From positions 2,198 through 10,728 of the forward strand of contig DIKN01000027.1 in the NCBI GenBank assembly GCA_002424575.1: a stretch of 8,531 nt of DNA, in the 5' to 3' direction. Every line of letters begins with the position of its first letter. The first letter of the stretch is position 1. Below are positions 5,578 through 8,531 of the stretch, piece by piece. Position numbers and translations under genes: made by a program. Source of the DNA: Acholeplasmataceae bacterium UBA5617. Lineage in GTDB: Bacteria > Bacillota_I > Bacilli_A > Acholeplasmatales > Acholeplasmataceae. The notes under the pieces are model-generated. The model was given only the letters and a program-made list of their open reading frames with translations, did not search any database and was not told where the DNA came from.

Positions 5578-6599
5578 AAAACACACTACTCAATTTAGTG
5601 TGGAGCGTACGTAATGTCTTTCAACGATTAAAAGAGAAGCTCCACCTCAATTTCAATCTACCACCATGGGTGAAAGCTTTGATTTATCTTTCACCAGCCT
5701 TGTTGTTACTTTCACTTTTCACATTCTATCCCATCGTCAACGCATTCCGTCTTGTCATCTATACGGGATATCAGTTGGTCAGAGATGTGGATGGTGTCTT
5801 AAGAGAAAGCATTACAGGATATACCCTTATTGGCAATTTCGTCAAAGTTCTATCAGCGGATAACTTTATTTTGCCATCGTCACACACGACATCCAGTATA
5901 TTGTTAAATACACTTGCGATTGTCTTTATTTCAGTGCCTATTTCGATCTTACTGAGTTTATTTGTTGCAGCAACCCTAAACTCCATTAAACCGTTAAAGA
6001 GTTTCTTTCAAACCATTTACTTCTTACCTTACATTACCAATACACTCGCGATTGGACTCGTCTTCGCTTATATGTTTAAGAGTGGTGACACTGGCCTCGT
6101 CAATCAATTCTTTCGAATCTTCGGAATTGAGCCCGTCTCCTGGATTGAACGTGGGGCAACCTATTGGCGTGCGATGGCTGTTCTCATTGCCTTTGGTGTA
6201 TGGGATGGTATGGCCTTTAAAATCATGGTCTTCATGAGCGGTATGCAAGGTATTGATCAACAATACTACCAAGCGGCTGCAATAGATGCAACACCAAAAC
6301 GCCGCGTGTTCACCCGAATTACGGTACCCATGATTTCACCGATGATTTTCTATATTGTGGTGACCTCTGTCATCGGCGCATTTAAGACCTATTCAAGTGT
6401 TGTTGCAATCTTTGGTGATACCGCAACACCTGACGGCGCAAACTACAATCTTAAGACCATCGTGTTCCATATTTATGACTATATCTACAGTGGTGAAGAT
6501 ATCTCCTTAGCTGCAGCAGCATCGATTATTCTGTTCGCGATTATTCTTGCCTTGACACTCGTTCAAATGTATATCGGCAAGAAACGCGTGCACTACTAG
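5574..6599 (+). CDS. Carbohydrate ABC transporter permease, MalF/UgpA type
   Basis: 341 residues with an N-terminal cytoplasmic stretch of about 33 residues that is basic and probably helical. Six membrane segments follow at roughly 35-58, 109-135, 144-168, 201-223, 254-280 and 311-334. The cytoplasmic EAA loop that docks on the ATPase is at 230-252 (YYQAAAIDATPKRRVFTRIT), with AAA-x-DA instead of the common EAA-x-DGA, a normal variation. It forms half of the transmembrane pore with the next gene product. The ATG overlaps the upstream stop (ATGA, 5574-5577), and no good ribosome site precedes it, so translation is likely coupled to that of the ATPase. The loop between segments 1 and 2 (about 59-108) is moderately long and external. 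Family membership is clear; the transported sugar cannot be inferred. Confidence 0.92.
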   Translation: MKNTLLNLVWSVRNVFQRLKEKLHLNFNLPPWVKALIYLSPALLLLSLFTFYPIVNAFRLVIYTGYQLVRDVDGVLRESITGYTLIGNFVKVLSADNFILPSSHTTSSILLNTLAIVFISVPISILLSLFVAATLNSIKPLKSFFQTIYFLPYITNTLAIGLVFAYMFKSGDTGLVNQFFRIFGIEPVSWIERGATYWRAMAVLIAFGVWDGMAFKIMVFMSGMQGIDQQYYQAAAIDATPKRRVFTRITVPMISPMIFYIVVTSVIGAFKTYSSVVAIFGDTATPDGANYNLKTIVFHIYDYIYSGEDISLAAAASIILFAIILALTLVQMYIGKKRVHY

Positions 6600-6610
6600 G
6601 AGGTTAACTC

Positions 6611-8035
6611 ATGAATAAAGAACAAATTAAACAGATCAAACGTTTTGAAAATATCATTCATGCAGTTGACGCTCTTTTCATCGTGATTTATATCGGACTT
6701 TTCGTCTACTTATTCTCGCAGATCATCGTTCCGCACACCCCACCTGAAACGTTCACCAATTACGAATACACCATCTTTGGTATGGATATTGATACATTGG
6801 TGTTAAACACGTGGATGAGTTATTTAGCCATATTTATCATCATTACCGTTCCATTAACCATCATTAGTTTTAAGAAGACAAAGTATAGAGAATTCTATGA
6901 ATACAATCATTATGTTGCGACCAATTATTTTGTCAATGCAATGGTTTCACTTCTTGTTTTGAACCCCGCTTCATTCGTCTTAAAGATCATGGCATCTCAT
7001 CGTATTTTACTTCAATCAGAAAAGTATGGATTTAAAGAAGCGTTAAAGCGGATTGGTCACGGTATAAAAAACCTCTTTAAGAAAAAAGAGAAAGTGGTTG
7101 TTGAAGAAGATAACGAACTCAAACGTGCGATTCAAAAACAAACCATTGTCCAATTTACACGGATGTTCTTCTCCTATCTCTTCTTATCCATCATAGCCTT
7201 AATGATTTTTATTCCCTTTTATTGGATGATTTTAACGGCTCTTAAGACATATTATGAGAGTAACTTGACGCTCTCACCGCGATTCTTCATTTCGCTTTCA
7301 GAAATGCAATGGATGAATTTCAAGTATGTCCTTGAAGAAGTTGATTTCAGTCAATACATCAAAAATACACTCTTTGTGGGTATTATATCGACGACAGGTA
7401 CGATTTTTACAACCGTTCTCGCTGCGTTCGCATTTGCTCGTCTTGAGTTCAAAGGAAGAGATACGCTATTCTCAGTCCTGCTTATGACGATGATGATCCC
7501 TGGCGAATTATATATTCTGACCAACTTCTTAACCGTTAGCCAAGCTGGATTCGGTTGGATTGGTGGTGAAACGGGGACAAACTCCTATTTCCTAGCGATG
7601 ATTATCCCCTTTATGACATCGGTATTCTACATATTCTTCTTAAGACAAACATTTAAACAAATACCTGAAACATTGTATAAAGCAGCAAAAGTGGATGGAT
7701 CTTCAGACTTTAAGTACTTAACTCGCGTCATGATCCCCATTGCAGGACCAACCATTTTCACGATTACGATTTTATCGGTGATCGGTTCATGGAATGCCTT
7801 TATCTGGCCACGCCTGATCACATCGGTCGGTGATGTCAATGAAGGTCGTGGTTTCTGGTTGATTTCAGCCGCACTTCGTGATGCTGACTTCTACACATCA
7901 GGAACCAACCCACGTGTGATGTTCAACATGCAGATTGCAGCGAGTGCGATTGTGACAATTCCGCTCATTGTTGTCTTCTTGTTGCTCAGAAAATATATTA
8001 TGTCCGGCGTCGGAAGAAGCGGGACAAAAGGATAA
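6611..8035 (+). CDS. Carbohydrate ABC transporter permease, MalG type, with long N-terminal membrane extension
   Basis: 474 residues, against about 270-300 for a typical MalG-type subunit. The conserved part starts near residue 183: six membrane segments at about 184-208, 251-277, 285-308, 326-345, 376-399 and 441-460. The EAA loop is at about 353-377 (ETLYKAAKVDGSSDFKYL, then TRVMIPI), and the C-terminal tail ends GVGRSGTKG, as in CUT1 permeases (often GAVKG). The first ~180 residues are extra: hydrophobic segments at about 20-40, 68-87 and 106-127, then a charged, mostly basic linker (KKKEKVVVEEDNELKRAIQK). There is no internal stop or frameshift, and AGGAGG (6598-6603, over the upstream stop) fixes ATG 6611, so the extension belongs to the gene. 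Its role is unknown. It pairs with the preceding MalF-type protein, which has only the standard six segments. Confidence 0.9.
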   Translation: MNKEQIKQIKRFENIIHAVDALFIVIYIGLFVYLFSQIIVPHTPPETFTNYEYTIFGMDIDTLVLNTWMSYLAIFIIITVPLTIISFKKTKYREFYEYNHYVATNYFVNAMVSLLVLNPASFVLKIMASHRILLQSEKYGFKEALKRIGHGIKNLFKKKEKVVVEEDNELKRAIQKQTIVQFTRMFFSYLFLSIIALMIFIPFYWMILTALKTYYESNLTLSPRFFISLSEMQWMNFKYVLEEVDFSQYIKNTLFVGIISTTGTIFTTVLAAFAFARLEFKGRDTLFSVLLMTMMIPGELYILTNFLTVSQAGFGWIGGETGTNSYFLAMIIPFMTSVFYIFFLRQTFKQIPETLYKAAKVDGSSDFKYLTRVMIPIAGPTIFTITILSVIGSWNAFIWPRLITSVGDVNEGRGFWLISAALRDADFYTSGTNPRVMFNMQIAASAIVTIPLIVVFLLLRKYIMSGVGRSGTKG

Positions 8036-8050
8036 AAGAGGAGGAAAGAA

Positions 8051-8531
8051 ATGAAAAAAGTATTTTCATTTGTATTGCTTCTTGCAGGGCTCTTAAGTTT
8101 AGCAGCTTGCGTAGAAGTGAGAAATACAGCACCACGTCTCATTGGCGTTCAAAGTTCTATCACCATCACATATGGTGATGCATTTAATCCGTTGGCAGGC
8201 ATTACTGCTGAAGATGATGCGGATAAGGATTTAACCAATGCGATCGAACTCGAAGGATGGAATCCTGCGTGGTTAGAAGATCCAAGAGGTGGTCAATACA
8301 GTTATTCCGTTTACGTAGAAGACTCCGGTGGATTATTTGCACGTCAACAGGTGTCCTTAACGATTATCGGTAATGTCCAACAAACCGTATCGTTACTTTA
8401 CGTTCAAGAAGCACAGACTTACTATATCGGTTCAAGACCTTACAACCCACTTCGTGGTGTTCAAGCGATTGATACCATCAACGGTGCAGAAAATCCAATT
8501 GATTTGACCAATGACATCGAAGTTATTGATC
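8051..8531 (+). CDS. Lipoprotein with tandem Ig-like repeats, probable N-terminus of the sugar-binding protein; 3' end outside window
   Basis: ATG 8051 follows GAGGAGG (8038-8044) by 6 bases, and the frame is open to the window end (160 codons). The N-terminus is a lipoprotein signal: MKK, a hydrophobic core and lipobox LAAC with Cys 20 as the acylated residue, so the protein is anchored outside the membrane. Two related beta-rich repeats follow. The first begins near residue 39 (ITYGDAFNPLAGITAEDDAD, then DLTNAIEL) and ends with SYSVYVEDSGG...VSLTIIG. The second begins near 123 (YYIGSRPYNPLRGVQAIDTI, then DLTNDIEV). They resemble Ig-like DUF5011-type surface domains, judged by pattern only. 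The operon position, 15 bases after the second permease, is where the solute-binding protein is expected, but no binding domain is visible in this part. It could instead be a separate surface lipoprotein. Lipoprotein nature is secure; the transport role is inferred. Confidence 0.8.
   Translation, partial: MKKVFSFVLLLAGLLSLAACVEVRNTAPRLIGVQSSITITYGDAFNPLAGITAEDDADKDLTNAIELEGWNPAWLEDPRGGQYSYSVYVEDSGGLFARQQVSLTIIGNVQQTVSLLYVQEAQTYYIGSRPYNPLRGVQAIDTINGAENPIDLTNDIEVID

Noticed and set aside
7891..8142. 83-codon minus-strand frame spanning the end of the MalG-type gene and the lipoprotein start
   Set aside because: It is antisense to two well-supported coding starts and ends and has no recognisable protein.
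1..8531. Mobile element, CRISPR array, phage or defence system
   Set aside because: I found no transposase or integrase, terminal inverted repeats, spaced repeat array or toxin-antitoxin pair; gene content and style are uniform along the window.

Overview
The window looks like chromosome from a low-GC, Firmicutes/Tenericutes-type bacterium. An Acholeplasma/Izemoplasma-like or deep Bacilli-like lineage is my best guess. The reasons are consensus sigma-A promoters, strong AGGAGG ribosome sites, a T-box leader, a CcpA/LacI-type operator and a MalK/MalF/MalG-type sugar importer with a lipoprotein. TGA is a normal stop here (jag, rmuC and the ATPase gene end in it), so the Mycoplasma/Spiroplasma code is excluded. 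All genes lie on the + strand.

Left part (1-2453): the 3' end of jag/khpB (RNA-binding, KH-R3H) closes with an intrinsic terminator. An extended -10 promoter then drives a two-gene unit: a membrane-anchored permuted papain-like (YiiX/NlpC-P60 class) hydrolase, followed 3 nt later by rmuC, a membrane-anchored coiled-coil protein with a PD-(D/E)XK-like core.

Middle (2450-4152): a perfect TTGACA-17-TATAAT promoter, whose -35 box contains the rmuC stop codon, starts a complete T-box riboswitch with an AAC (Asn) specifier. It controls asnS, which ends in its own terminator. Uncharged tRNA-Asn should therefore raise asparaginyl-tRNA synthetase expression.

Right part (4153-8531): a 400-base regulatory region precedes a CUT1-type carbohydrate importer operon. 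It holds two promoters, a near-consensus cre/LacI-family operator just after the first start site, a possible 25-codon ORF overlapping a terminator-like hairpin, and a pair of 10-base direct repeats exactly 20 bases apart. The operon order is ATPase (MsmK/MalK type), MalF-type permease (ATGA overlap), MalG-type permease with an unusual ~180-residue N-terminal membrane extension, then a lipoprotein cut off by the window end. The lipoprotein starts with two related beta-rich, Ig-like repeats. It sits where the solute-binding protein should be, but the binding domain itself is not in view.

I see no mobile element, CRISPR array, tRNA or rRNA. No wholly new system is evident. The most unusual points are the extended MalG-type permease, the repeat-bearing lipoprotein and the layered leader of the sugar operon.
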